Shown here one piece after another: positions 16,751 to 26,000 of a DNA stretch of 64,000 bases; positions within the stretch are counted from its first letter, which is position 1, and the number at the start of each line of letters is the position of its first letter. The notes below the pieces were generated by a model. The model saw nothing but the letters and a program-made list of their open reading frames with translations, had not been told where the DNA came from and searched no databases. Origin of the DNA: Martinezella calliandrae (GTDB lineage Bacteria; Pseudomonadota; Alphaproteobacteria; Rhizobiales; Rhizobiaceae). The DNA is taken from positions 1-64,000 of the forward strand of contig NZ_JARFYN010000027.1 of assembly GCF_030272695.1 (NCBI RefSeq), given 5' to 3'. A program made the position numbers and the translations under genes.

Positions 16751-18331
16751 ATGGACGATAACATTGAGCAACCGGCCGCTGGCGGTGATGGTGGCGGACG
16801 GCGTTCGCGCAGCGAGGGCAGAGGTGCGGCCGCTCGGCGCGCATCGCGCAGCGGCGGTGGGCCGGGTCCGTCGCTTCCATATATTACCCGCAGGATTGGC
16901 GTCTACGAAGTATTGGACGAGGAAGGCCTGCAGCTCATCGAGCGCAACGCCGATACCGTGCTTGAAGAAATCGGCATCGAGTTTCGCGACGACGCAGAAG
17001 CGCTGGCGCTCTGGAAGGAAGCCGGCGCCGATGTTAAGGGGCAGCGGGTCCATTTCCCGAAGGGGCTCTGCCGGGAACTTTTGAAGACGGCACCGAAGGA
17101 ATTCACCTGGCATGCGCGCAATAGCGCTCGCAACGCCCATGTGGGCGGCAAGGCGACGATCTTCGCGCCGGTCTACGGCCCACCCTTCGTCCGCGATCTC
17201 GAGGGAAATCGTCGTTACGCAACGATCGAGGATTTCCGCAATTTCGTGAAGCTCGCCTATATGGCGCCGTCGATGCATTCGTCAGGCGGCACGGTCTGCG
17301 AGCCGGTCGACATTCCCGTCAACAAGCGTCACCTCGATATGGTCTACAGCCATATCAAATATTCCGACAAGCCGTTCATGGGCTCGGTCACCGCGCCGGA
17401 ACGTGCCGAAGACACGATTGCCATGGCCAAGATCGTCTTCGGCGATGACTTCGTCGAAAACAATTGCGTCACCCTGAACCTGATCAACGCCAACTCGCCG
17501 ATGGTATTCGATGAGACCATGCTCGGTGCATTGAAGGTCTATGCGCGGCATAACCAGGCCTCCGTCGTCTCCCCCTTCATCCTTTCCGGCGCAATGAGCC
17601 CGGTGACGGTTGCGGGCACGCTGACGCAGATCCTGGCCGAAGTGCTGGCCGGCGCGTCCTTCACGCAGTTGATCCGCAAGGGATCGCCGGTGCTCTACGG
17701 CACTTTCGCAGCCTCCATCTCGATGCAGTCGGGTGCGCCGACCTTTGGTACGCCGGAGCCGTCGCTGGTTTCCTACGGTTCAGCCCAGCTTGCACGCCGC
17801 CTCGGCCTGCCGTTCCGTACCGGCGGCTCGCTCTGCGCCTCCAAGGTGCCGGATGCGCAGGCAGCGCACGAATCTGCCAATACGCTGAACATGACGCTGC
17901 TTGCCGGCACGAATTTCGTGCTGCACGCGGCCGGCTGGCTCGAAGGCGGCCTCGTCTCCTCCTACGAGAAGTTCATGATCGACCAGGATCAGCTCGGCAT
18001 GATGCAGAAAATGGCCGCGGGCGTCGATCTTTCGGAAAACGGTCAGGCGCTGGACGCTATTCGCGAAGTCGGGCCCGGCAGCCACTATCTCGGCTGCGGT
18101 CATACGCAGGCCAATTTCCAGACGGCCTTCTACCGCTCGGCGCTCGCCGACAACAATTCCTTCGAGCAGTGGGAAATCGAGGGCCAGAAGCGCATCGAGG
18201 AACGCGCCAATGCGCTTTGCCGCTCCTGGCTTGATCACTATGAAGCGCCGCCGCTCGACCCAGCAATCGACGAGGCGTTGCTGGCATATATCCAGAAGCG
18301 CAAGGATTCGATGCCGGACGCTTTCACCTGA
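16751..18331 (+). CDS. MttB-family (trimethylamine/quaternary amine) methyltransferase
   Basis: The 526-residue protein is a full-length MttB-superfamily member: NADTVLEEIGIEFRDD near 65, GKATIFAPVYGPPFVRDLEG near 133, then FILSGAMSPVTVAGT and PVLYGTFAASISMQSGAPTFGTPEP in the barrel, and GPGSHYLGCGHTQANF near 445. These enzymes demethylate trimethylamine (with pyrrolysine) or quaternary amines such as glycine or proline betaine (without it). There is no in-frame amber codon, so this is of the non-pyrrolysine, quaternary-amine type. The first 40 residues (Gly/Arg/Ser-rich) are not conserved. Partners are the divergent corrinoid protein and activator. Confidence 0.85.
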   Translation: MDDNIEQPAAGGDGGGRRSRSEGRGAAARRASRSGGGPGPSLPYITRRIGVYEVLDEEGLQLIERNADTVLEEIGIEFRDDAEALALWKEAGADVKGQRVHFPKGLCRELLKTAPKEFTWHARNSARNAHVGGKATIFAPVYGPPFVRDLEGNRRYATIEDFRNFVKLAYMAPSMHSSGGTVCEPVDIPVNKRHLDMVYSHIKYSDKPFMGSVTAPERAEDTIAMAKIVFGDDFVENNCVTLNLINANSPMVFDETMLGALKVYARHNQASVVSPFILSGAMSPVTVAGTLTQILAEVLAGASFTQLIRKGSPVLYGTFAASISMQSGAPTFGTPEPSLVSYGSAQLARRLGLPFRTGGSLCASKVPDAQAAHESANTLNMTLLAGTNFVLHAAGWLEGGLVSSYEKFMIDQDQLGMMQKMAAGVDLSENGQALDAIREVGPGSHYLGCGHTQANFQTAFYRSALADNNSFEQWEIEGQKRIEERANALCRSWLDHYEAPPLDPAIDEALLAYIQKRKDSMPDAFT

Positions 18332-18432
18332 AGAGAGCCCGAGGCCGCCAGGGAGCAAGGCGGTGCGGTACGCGTCGCCGATCTCATCCAGAAAGAGGTC
18401 TGGCGGCCCCACTATCAATATAAGGGGCCGCG

Positions 18433-19125
18433 ATGAGCGGCGGCTCTATCATAGTCAGCAAACTCCGTGCGGCGCTTGCTCCGCACGGAATTTTTATTCG
18501 CGGGACCGTCTCCTTTGGCAAGGGCGAGGGACCGGCATTGGCCGACGGGAAGCAGGCGCGGAGCGTGGTTCTGCTCGGAAATATCGGCGGCTCCATCTGG
18601 GAGCCGTTTTCCCGGTGGCGGCAATCGACGGAAAATGCCGGCCGCAAGGATCCGCTGGACGACTGGTCGAAGGCGATCATCCGGCCGCTCGCCGCAGCAT
18701 TCGACGCCACGGCTTATTTTCCCTCCGACCCACCGTGGCAGCCGTTTCAACGCTGGGCCATACGGGCGGAGGGTTTGAAGGCATCGCCGCTCGGCATCCT
18801 GATCCATCCAGACTATGGCTTATGGCACGGCTATCGCGGCGCCCTCGGCTTTGCCGACTTGATCGGAGAAACTGAACCACAGACGGTTGTTTCACACCCC
18901 TGCGACCAGTGCGTCTTAAAGCCTTGCCTGACGGTTTGTCCTGTCGATGCCGTCGCGCCCACCGACTTCGATGTTGCCGGCTGTCGGTCGCATCTTCGCT
19001 CGGCGGCGGGAAAGGTCGGCTGCATGGTCGATGGCTGTCTGGCGCGCAATGCCTGTCCGGTGGGTTCCGGCTATCGTTACCCCAAGGGGCAGCTTGCCTT
19101 TCACATGGCGGCACTTCAATCTTAA
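18433..19125 (+). CDS. 4Fe-4S ferredoxin-type protein
   Basis: The 230-residue protein has a C-terminal Cys cluster (CDQCVLKPCLTVCPVDAV at about 157, then GCRSHL, GCMVDGCLARNACPVG), sufficient for a dicluster ferredoxin fold resembling the C-terminus of QueG-like epoxyqueuosine reductase proteins. The N-terminal half resembles no catalytic family that I can name. It lies 101 bases after the MttB homologue on the same strand and could supply electrons for corrinoid reactivation or methyl oxidation; that link is inference. Confidence 0.65.
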   Translation: MSGGSIIVSKLRAALAPHGIFIRGTVSFGKGEGPALADGKQARSVVLLGNIGGSIWEPFSRWRQSTENAGRKDPLDDWSKAIIRPLAAAFDATAYFPSDPPWQPFQRWAIRAEGLKASPLGILIHPDYGLWHGYRGALGFADLIGETEPQTVVSHPCDQCVLKPCLTVCPVDAVAPTDFDVAGCRSHLRSAAGKVGCMVDGCLARNACPVGSGYRYPKGQLAFHMAALQS

Positions 19126-19203
19126 AAGGCCGAGGGATTTCCTTCTTTTGTGCTATTTCCCCTTTGCTCCAATGTCTGCGAAATCCGCTGCGGAGTTGTG
19201 CGT

Positions 19204-19944
19204 TTGAGCCGATTGCTGACCATGCTTGCTGTCCTTGCCTGTGCCAGCTCGGCCTTTGCCGATGAAGCCTGCCGCAAGGTCCTGCATCTCGCAGACAGCT
19301 ATACGGTCTGCACTTTCGATCCCGCCATTGATGGTATCCAGCTTTACCAGAACGACCGCAGCGGCAAGCCCTACGGCTCCTTCCGGGCACTGGAGAGGGA
19401 TTTGATGCAAGATCGGCTCTTTATCCGCTTCGCCATGAACGGCGGCATGTACCGGGACGATCAGTCGCCTGTTGGCCTCTATATCGAAAATGGTAGAGAG
19501 CAGAGAGCGATCAACACCAACAAGGGATGGGGCAATTTTCATCTGCTGCCGAACGGCGTCTTCTACATCCTGCCGGGCCATGCCGGCATCATGGAGAGCA
19601 AAGCCTTCATCGCTTCCGGCATCAAGCCGTTCTACGCGACGCAGTCCGGTCCGATGCTGGTGATCGACGGCAAGCTGCATCCGTCGTTCCTCGCCGACAG
19701 CACCAGTTTCAAGACACGCAACGGCGTTGGCATTTCGGCGGACGGTAAGGTGATCTTCGCCGCATCCGACGGCGCTGTGCGCTTCCACGATTTCGCGACC
19801 CTGTTCCGCGACGACCTCGGCTGCGCCAATGCGCTCTTCCTCGACGGCGGCATCTCCAGCCTCGATATACCGGAATGGCAGAGGCGGGACGGACAGTTTC
19901 CGCTCGGCCCGATCATCGCCGTGACGCAGTCGCTGCCGCAGTGA
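19204..19944 (+). CDS. Secreted phosphodiester glycosidase-family (DUF2233) protein
   Basis: The product of about 246 residues has a signal peptide (LSRLLTMLAVLACASSAFA then DEA) and a NAGPA/DUF2233-type domain: FAMNGGMY near 75, GIKPFYATQSGPMLVIDG near 140, RNGVGIS, and LFLDGGISS near 218. Members are periplasmic or secreted and act on sugar phosphodiesters. I start at TTG 19204 because GGAG sits seven bases upstream; GTG 19198 and ATG 19150 are alternatives. It begins the island of surface-carbohydrate genes. Confidence 0.72.
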   Translation: MSRLLTMLAVLACASSAFADEACRKVLHLADSYTVCTFDPAIDGIQLYQNDRSGKPYGSFRALERDLMQDRLFIRFAMNGGMYRDDQSPVGLYIENGREQRAINTNKGWGNFHLLPNGVFYILPGHAGIMESKAFIASGIKPFYATQSGPMLVIDGKLHPSFLADSTSFKTRNGVGISADGKVIFAASDGAVRFHDFATLFRDDLGCANALFLDGGISSLDIPEWQRRDGQFPLGPIIAVTQSLPQ

Positions 19945-20052
19945 ACCGAGCGGCCCACAAGGTTGGAGCCAGCCACATTCGCTAATGGACACGACGGGAG
20001 GATCGTAGGTCCTTCGGATGCGCTGTATCGGATTGGGGCTTCGAAATCATCA

Positions 20053-21516
20053 ATGACGGAAATTGCAAACAGGGCAAAGGCTCTGATCTTCATGACGGCG
20101 CGCGATTGCGAAATGTATGTGAGGCAATCCCTGGCGAGCCTTTCGCGGCAAACGCACGATGATCTGCACGTCCTTTTCGTCGATGATTGTTCCGAGGATG
20201 ACACTGGTATCATTGCGGCAGCACTCCTCAACGATCTCTTTTTGAACCGGCACACCTTTATTCGCAACGATGCGCGATGGGGAAAGTCGCGCAACGTCTG
20301 GGAGCATCTGAGGCCGCGCACGAATATGGCGGAGTTTATCGTCATCCTCGATGGCGACGATCAGGTGATCATTCCGACCATCATCGAGCAGATGTCGCGG
20401 TGCTATGCAGACGGACAGGATGTCGTCTGGACGAACTTCATCACCGACGGCGGCGGGATTGGCGGTAACGGTGCTCTCGATCCCAATCTTTCGCCACGTC
20501 GGCAGGGCTGGAAAACCAGCCATCTCTTCAGCTTCCGTGCCTCTTTGCTGGACAATGTTCCCGAGGGCTATTTGCGTGATAGCGCCGGCCAGTGGTACAT
20601 GGCAGCCTGCGACATCGCGCTTGCCTTGCCTATTCTCGATCAGACGCGCCGCTATGAGTTTATTCCGGTCAATGCGCATCGCTACACGGCGACCAATCCC
20701 TATTCTCATCACAATCTCGACCCACAGTCTCGTGGACTGAATTCCACCGCGCAGCAGCGCTCGGCGCAGGAGGTGTTCAACAAGCCGCCCCTGCCGTTGA
20801 CCCGCCCGGCAAAGAATGCGACGGCGGCGCGGGTCCTTGCTCCGGCGTCCGTCGAGAGCCGCCCGCTCGCCACCGCTGTCGGAGCCGGGCAGGCGTGGCA
20901 GGAGACGGCCAGCGAAATCCTTATCGCCGGATATCCGACTTTGCTCGACGCCCAATCGGTCGCCGGTCGGGATCCGTTGACGCCGATGCAGATCTGGGCG
21001 CTTCGCCGCGCCACGTTCCAAAGGAGCGAAACGCCGAATATTCTCCATATCGGTGCGCCGCGCTCCGCCTTGGTGCTGGCGTCCCTTATTTCCGGTCTCG
21101 AGGCCGGGTTGAACTGCCTGTGTATCTCGCCGGAACAGGTCGCAGACATCGAAGCGCGCTTCATCGCCAGCGGTCAGACGGACAGGATTTCCATCATAGA
21201 GACTGAGCCTACCAATGTGAGCTTCGAGAACGTTTCCGCGATCTTTCCGGACACCAGACCGATCGGCGAGGACGTCAAGTTCGACCTGGTCGTCGTGGAT
21301 CTGAAAAACACCGCCTATCCGGCCGAGAGCGCGTTGCTTGCCCTGCCGGCGCTGGCAAACAATCTGTCGCCTCGAGGTTTTAATCTTTGCGTTTTCGCCG
21401 AAGACCGCGCGATCGAAGAGTTGGCCGCCAAGCGTTGGGCGAGCGTCAGTACGGGCCTCAAATTCTGTCTCGATGCCATAGGCGGTAGCGGATTGATGGT
21501 CGTCGGCGGCCGCTGA
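20053..21516 (+). CDS. Two-domain family-2 glycosyltransferase
   Basis: The 487-residue protein has an N-terminal GT-A glycosyltransferase domain (RDCEMYVRQSLASLSRQTHDDLHVLFVDDCSEDDT, then ILDGDDQ near 100, a DxD-like metal site). From about residue 300 a second Rossmann-like domain (ILHIGAPRSALVLASLISGLEAG..., FDLVVVDLK) recalls a methyltransferase-like or sugar-binding fold without a recognisable SAM motif. ATG 20053 gives the family N-terminus; a longer frame exists from 19963. The next gene is similarly bipartite. Confidence 0.75.
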   Translation: MTEIANRAKALIFMTARDCEMYVRQSLASLSRQTHDDLHVLFVDDCSEDDTGIIAAALLNDLFLNRHTFIRNDARWGKSRNVWEHLRPRTNMAEFIVILDGDDQVIIPTIIEQMSRCYADGQDVVWTNFITDGGGIGGNGALDPNLSPRRQGWKTSHLFSFRASLLDNVPEGYLRDSAGQWYMAACDIALALPILDQTRRYEFIPVNAHRYTATNPYSHHNLDPQSRGLNSTAQQRSAQEVFNKPPLPLTRPAKNATAARVLAPASVESRPLATAVGAGQAWQETASEILIAGYPTLLDAQSVAGRDPLTPMQIWALRRATFQRSETPNILHIGAPRSALVLASLISGLEAGLNCLCISPEQVADIEARFIASGQTDRISIIETEPTNVSFENVSAIFPDTRPIGEDVKFDLVVVDLKNTAYPAESALLALPALANNLSPRGFNLCVFAEDRAIEELAAKRWASVSTGLKFCLDAIGGSGLMVVGGR

Positions 21517-21590
21517 CGATGCTTGCGATCGCGCCAGCGCATCACCGTTAAGCCTCCGTGATAAACCTCTGCATATTGGAAAGTACCGCG

Positions 21591-23405
21591 ATGACACTGC
21601 AAGCCACGGTCGCCTGTGAAGTGAACAGCTACCGGATCCCGGTCCGGTTCCACCTTCCCAATCCGAACGATCATATCCAGAGGATCATCCTGCATAGCCA
21701 AGGCTTTTACGAACGAGCCATGCTGGAGGATATCGGGTCGTCCCTGCCTGAAAATGCTTTCGTGGTCGATGTCGGCGCCAATATCGGCAATCATACGCTG
21801 TTCTTCAGCGCAGTGATCGGCGCTCGGACGCTGGCCATCGAGCCGAATGCGGAAGCATTGCGCATTCTTCGCGCCAACATAAGCCTGAACGGCTTGCAGG
21901 ATCGCGTCGACGTCAAGCCGATCGCGCTGGGTGCCGAAGCGGGCATGGGGGATGTTGTCGAGGAAGACCCGTCCAAGATGGGGATGGCGCGCGTCAGGCT
22001 TGCAACCGACGGCCAGGTTCCGGTGGCGCGTCTTGACGATGTCGTTCGGGAGCAGCATGTCGACCTGATAAAAATCGATGTCGAAGGCATGGAGACCGAT
22101 GTGTTGCGCGGTGCCATGGGCACGATGGTGCGATGCCGGCCGAGGTTGCTGGTCGAGGCGGCGACAGCGCAAGCTTTGCTGGATGTGGAGGCCATTTTGC
22201 GGCCGCTCGGCTATCGCAAGATCAAGGTGTACAACGAGACACCAACCTATTTGTTTGAAATGAAATTTGCCGACCCTTATCCGGACAGGCGGATTAAGGC
22301 TATTGAACCCGCACATATTGCCGCCCTGCCGCCGACGAAAGTGATCGTGGCGGGCATGGCGACGGTAGCGGGCAACGAGATCGCGCTGCGGGCGGCGGTC
22401 ATGTCGCTGCTGCCGCAGGTCGATCGGCTTTATGTCTATCTCAACGGCTTTATCGAGGCGCCGCGCTTCATCGCCGAGCATCAGAAGATCCGGCATTTCA
22501 TCGACACCGATGGCAGCCGTTATGGCGATGCCGGAAAATTCTGGGGACTGGAGCAGGTCGAGGATGCGATCTATGTCACCTGTGACGACGACATCATCTA
22601 TCCCGACGATTTCGTTGCACGCATGATCGGCGAACTGGCGCAACTGCGTGGTCGAGCGGTCGTCAGCGTACATGGCTCGATCATCCTGCAGCCGAGCCGC
22701 GGCTACTACAAGGAACGCGGTCGCGCCGTCTTTCATTATGAGCGTAGTCTCATGCGGCGCCGGCGGGTCCACGTGGCAGCGACGGGTACCAGTGCTTTCC
22801 ATTCAAGCCTGGTGAGAATGAAGCTCACCGATTTTCGTCACCGCAACATGGCGGACATCTGGCTTGCCGAGTATCTACACCGCCAGGGTATTCCGGCCTA
22901 TGCCGTGCCGCGAAAGGATGGCTGGCTGCAGACGATAGAGGTGCCGCGTTCGTCGATTTATGCCCAGTCGGCGGCCGGCACCGGTTCAAGCTATGATAGC
23001 TCGAGCATGCAGGACGAGGTATTGTCTTCGATATATCCGCTCTCGCTCCTCGGATCAGACGCGGCCGATAGCTCATCGATCATCTATCTTGTCGATACCG
23101 ACCGGCCGGACGGGCTGGTGGAATTCATCCTGGCGGTTGCCGGGCGCGAGCGCGATCCAACCATTTTCGTCACTTGCGATCACGAGACCGAGGATATGCG
23201 CGGTGTGGCGCTTCATCCGGATTTTCTTTGCGAAGTGCACCTCGTTGCCCGCAGCGGCGGCAAAACATCCTCCTACCTGGAACTTTTGTCGAAGAATGCG
23301 CAGCGCGTGAGGGGCTGGACCATTCGCAATGGCAATGAATTGAAGCCGGCCGCCGGCAATGAATGGGAAAAATGGTTTGAGCCGATCGCGCCGCAGGCCA
23401 GCTAG
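21591..23405 (+). CDS. FkbM-family methyltransferase fused to a glycosyltransferase-like domain
   Basis: The 604-residue protein has an N-terminal FkbM methyltransferase domain: FVVDVGANIGNHTLFFSAV at about 58-76, ALAIEPNAEALRILRANISLN following, and DLIKIDVEGMETDVLRGA near 158. The C-terminal half (from about 245) has GT-A-like features (SLLPQVDRLYVYLNG, then YVTCDDDIIYPDDF near 332, a DDD metal-site candidate). A fused enzyme that transfers a sugar and O-methylates a glycan is plausible. The start at ATG 21591 removes a short upstream extension. Probably cotranscribed with 20053 and followed by glf. Confidence 0.78.
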   Translation: MTLQATVACEVNSYRIPVRFHLPNPNDHIQRIILHSQGFYERAMLEDIGSSLPENAFVVDVGANIGNHTLFFSAVIGARTLAIEPNAEALRILRANISLNGLQDRVDVKPIALGAEAGMGDVVEEDPSKMGMARVRLATDGQVPVARLDDVVREQHVDLIKIDVEGMETDVLRGAMGTMVRCRPRLLVEAATAQALLDVEAILRPLGYRKIKVYNETPTYLFEMKFADPYPDRRIKAIEPAHIAALPPTKVIVAGMATVAGNEIALRAAVMSLLPQVDRLYVYLNGFIEAPRFIAEHQKIRHFIDTDGSRYGDAGKFWGLEQVEDAIYVTCDDDIIYPDDFVARMIGELAQLRGRAVVSVHGSIILQPSRGYYKERGRAVFHYERSLMRRRRVHVAATGTSAFHSSLVRMKLTDFRHRNMADIWLAEYLHRQGIPAYAVPRKDGWLQTIEVPRSSIYAQSAAGTGSSYDSSSMQDEVLSSIYPLSLLGSDAADSSSIIYLVDTDRPDGLVEFILAVAGRERDPTIFVTCDHETEDMRGVALHPDFLCEVHLVARSGGKTSSYLELLSKNAQRVRGWTIRNGNELKPAAGNEWEKWFEPIAPQAS

Positions 23406-23559
23406 CCCAGTCATGCTTGGCCAATTGACCCTATGCTGCATCCTGCAGATCGGGGTGGTCTATGCCGCTGACCTTCGCGCTGGCGTTGCGGGTGATCTAT
23501 CGAGGGCGCCTAAACCAGCAGGCTGATTTCCTTTCCAAACCTGGGGACCTGAAAGTTTC

Positions 23560-24735
23560 ATGATCGATTTCTCCAACGTTGACCTGCTTATCGTCGGCGC
23601 AGGTTTCTATGGTGCGACGATTGCCGAGCGGGTTGCAAACCAGCTTCAAAAGAATGTTCTCCTGATCGATCGCCGCAGCCACATCGGCGGCAATGCCTAT
23701 AGCGAATTCGACAACGAGACCGGAATTGAAGTCCACCGTTACGGCGCGCATCTTTTCCACACGCCGAACGAAACGGTTTGGACCTATCTGAACAGATTCA
23801 CCGGATTTACCGATTATAAGCATCGGGTCTATTCGACCTATCGGGATCAGGTTTATTCGATGCCGATCAATCTCGGCACCATCTCCCAGTTTTTCAACCG
23901 GCGTCTTTCTCCGGATCAGGCACGGGCGCTGATCGCGGACCAGGCGGCCGAGATGGCGGGGCGCAATCCCGCGAACCTGGAAGAAAAGGCGATTTCGCTC
24001 ATCGGTCGTCCGCTCTACGAGGCGTTCATCCGCGGCTATACCGCCAAGCAGTGGCAGACGGACCCACGCGATCTGCCGGAACATATCATCACGCGGCTGC
24101 CCGTCCGCTATACGTTCGACAACAGATATTTCAACGACAAATACGAGGGCCTGCCGATCGACGGATATACGGCGATTTTCGAGAGGATGCTGAAGCATCC
24201 CAAGATCAATATCGCCCTTGGCGTCGATTTCTTTTCGCTGAAATCTTCCCTGCCGCCGGGGCTTCCCATTGTCTATACGGGGCCCATCGATCGGTATTTC
24301 GACTATTCGGAAGGGGAACTGGGTTGGCGTACGATCGATTTTGAGAAAGAGACCCTCAACACCGGCGACTTCCAGGGCATGGCGGTCATGAACTATGCCG
24401 ACGAAACCGTCCCGTACACGCGCATCCTCGAGTTCCGCCACTTCAATCCCGAGCGAAGCTATCAGACGGAAAAGACAGTCGTGGTGAGGGAATATTCGCG
24501 CTCGGCGCGGCGCAAGGACGAGCCCTACTATCCAATCGACACGCGCCAGGACAAGGACGTCTTCCTGCGGTATCGGGCGCGCGCCGAAGCTCAGACGAAT
24601 GTCCATTTCGGCGGACGGCTCGGTACCTACCGCTATCTCGATATGCACCAGGCAATCGGTGCGGCCCTGAAGGCTTTCGAGAGCCGTGTCCTTCCGCATT
24701 TTGCCGAGGGACAAGCCATTGGCGGCGAGAAATAG
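23560..24735 (+). CDS. glf: UDP-galactopyranose mutase
   Basis: This 391-residue flavoenzyme converts UDP-galactopyranose to UDP-galactofuranose for cell-surface glycans. The FAD-binding motif VGAGFYGATIAERVA is at about 12-26; RRSHIGGNAYSE, YGAHLFHTP, EKAISLIGRPLYEAFIRGYTAKQW, and the C-terminal FGGRLGTYRYLDMHQAI motif are all present. Length and order are normal for UGM. It closes the glycan gene island and is followed by terminators before the convergent bmt gene. Confidence 0.93.
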   Translation: MIDFSNVDLLIVGAGFYGATIAERVANQLQKNVLLIDRRSHIGGNAYSEFDNETGIEVHRYGAHLFHTPNETVWTYLNRFTGFTDYKHRVYSTYRDQVYSMPINLGTISQFFNRRLSPDQARALIADQAAEMAGRNPANLEEKAISLIGRPLYEAFIRGYTAKQWQTDPRDLPEHIITRLPVRYTFDNRYFNDKYEGLPIDGYTAIFERMLKHPKINIALGVDFFSLKSSLPPGLPIVYTGPIDRYFDYSEGELGWRTIDFEKETLNTGDFQGMAVMNYADETVPYTRILEFRHFNPERSYQTEKTVVVREYSRSARRKDEPYYPIDTRQDKDVFLRYRARAEAQTNVHFGGRLGTYRYLDMHQAIGAALKAFESRVLPHFAEGQAIGGEK

Positions 24736-24762
24736 GCAGACGGACTGAATTTGGCCGGCCAC

Positions 24763-24779
24763 CGGCGCCTTCGGCGCCG
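24763..24779. terminator. Short hairpin after glf
   Basis: Seven-base arms CGGCGCC and GGCGCCG flank a TTC loop, 28 bases after the glf stop. It has no long T tract, so it may act with the second hairpin downstream. Confidence 0.45.
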
Positions 24780-24827
24780 CTTGTCATAGATCGGCGTCGC
24801 TTGGACGATGCAGCCATCCAACAAATT

Positions 24828-24866
24828 ATCGAGCGGGATGACCTTTGACGAGGACATCCCGCTCGA
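24828..24866. terminator. Bidirectional terminator between glf and bmt
   Basis: Perfect 13-base arms ATCGAGCGGGATG and CATCCCGCTCGAT flank a 13-base loop, with TTTGTTT just after on the plus strand and a T-rich stretch on the minus strand. It lies between the convergent ends of glf (24735) and the methyltransferase (24874). Confidence 0.75.
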
Positions 24867-24873
24867 TTTGTTT

Positions 24874-25887
24874 CTAGCTCCGCCGACGGCGCTCGCGCGA
24901 AGGCGCGGCTCCGCCTTCATTGGCGGTCTTGTTGCGCAGCGGGCCGATCCGCTCGATGATCGTTTCGAGCGTCGGGCGAGGGCCGGGCGTGTAGCTGTCG
25001 AGCGCCTGGCGCATGGCGGCGAGATGGCCGCAGGAGGTGCCGCAGCAGCCGCCTATGATCTTGGCGCCGGCGTCGCGTGCAAGGCGCGCATAGTCCGCCA
25101 TTAGCGGAGGCGTGCCGGAATAATGGATCTCGGCGCCGCGATATTCCGGAATGCCGCAGTTGCCCTTGACGATGACGGTCGCAGCCGGATCGGCATCGGT
25201 TATATCGAGCAGGCTCGAGAGAATGTCCGATGCGCCGACGCCGCAATTGGCGCCAACGGCGAGCGGACCTTCGCCGACATCCTTTGCAACGCCGTGAATG
25301 TCCTTGGGAGGCAGACCCATCATCGTCTTGCCGGCAGTGTCGAAGGAGCCGGTATAGGTGTAGGCGAGGCCGACCTTGACGGCGGCTTCGGCGGCGGCGT
25401 GGATTTCCTCAGGCGACGACATCGTCTCGATCCAGGCGACGTCGACGCCTCCGGCTTTCAGACCCTCGATCTGCTCGGCGAAGGCGGCAACGGCATCCTC
25501 ATAGGTCAGCGCGCCAAGCGGCATGAGCAGTTCGCCGGTCGGGCCGACGGAGCCGGCGACGATGACTTTGCGGCCAGCCTTGTCGGCGACGGCACGGGCG
25601 ATCTCCGCTGCCTTCTTGTTCAAGCTGTGGACGCGGTCCTGCGCATGGTGCAGCTTCAATCGATGACGTGTACCGCCGAAGGTATTGGTAAGGATGATGT
25701 CGGCGCCGGCATCGACGAAATCCTGATGCAGCTTGGTGATCCGCTCGGGATGCTGTTCGTTCCAGAGCTCCGGCGCTTCACCGGCCTCCAGACCCATGGC
25801 GAAAAGATTGGTGCCCGTCGCGCCGTCAGCAAGCAGCACGCCCTTTTCGGCAAGAAGATCGGTTAAGGGGTTGGCTGGGACGGTCAT
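24874..25887 (-). CDS. bmt: Betaine-homocysteine S-methyltransferase
   Basis: The 337-residue protein is a homocysteine S-methyltransferase of the Zn type: DGATGTNLF at about 20-28, GGTRHRLKLH, GSVGPTG near 112, GANCG near 212 and GGCCGTSCGHL near 282, the three zinc-ligand Cys. It matches the rhizobial bmt enzyme, which transfers a methyl group from glycine betaine to homocysteine, giving methionine and dimethylglycine. The adjacent betaine transporter supports this. A palindromic site lies 44 bases upstream. Confidence 0.85.
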   Translation of the reverse strand: MTVPANPLTDLLAEKGVLLADGATGTNLFAMGLEAGEAPELWNEQHPERITKLHQDFVDAGADIILTNTFGGTRHRLKLHHAQDRVHSLNKKAAEIARAVADKAGRKVIVAGSVGPTGELLMPLGALTYEDAVAAFAEQIEGLKAGGVDVAWIETMSSPEEIHAAAEAAVKVGLAYTYTGSFDTAGKTMMGLPPKDIHGVAKDVGEGPLAVGANCGVGASDILSSLLDITDADPAATVIVKGNCGIPEYRGAEIHYSGTPPLMADYARLARDAGAKIIGGCCGTSCGHLAAMRQALDSYTPGPRPTLETIIERIGPLRNKTANEGGAAPSRERRRRS

Positions 25888-25930
25888 GGCGTCTCCTCGA
25901 ATGGCTCGGATAAATCGGATCGAAATGTAG

Positions 25931-25950
25931 ATATAAACATTTCTTTATAT
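25931..25950. promoter_or_regulatory. AT-rich palindrome upstream of bmt
   Basis: Perfect seven-base arms ATATAAA and TTTATAT flank CATTTC, 43 bases before the bmt start. AT-rich palindromes of this type are known as operators of ArsR-type SAH/methionine-cycle regulators (SahR) in Alphaproteobacteria; I have not verified the consensus, so the assignment is tentative. Confidence 0.45.
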
Positions 25951-26000
25951 GAGTACAATACCGGGATGGAGGCAGAGGCTGCCCGATAACAGGATGGACA

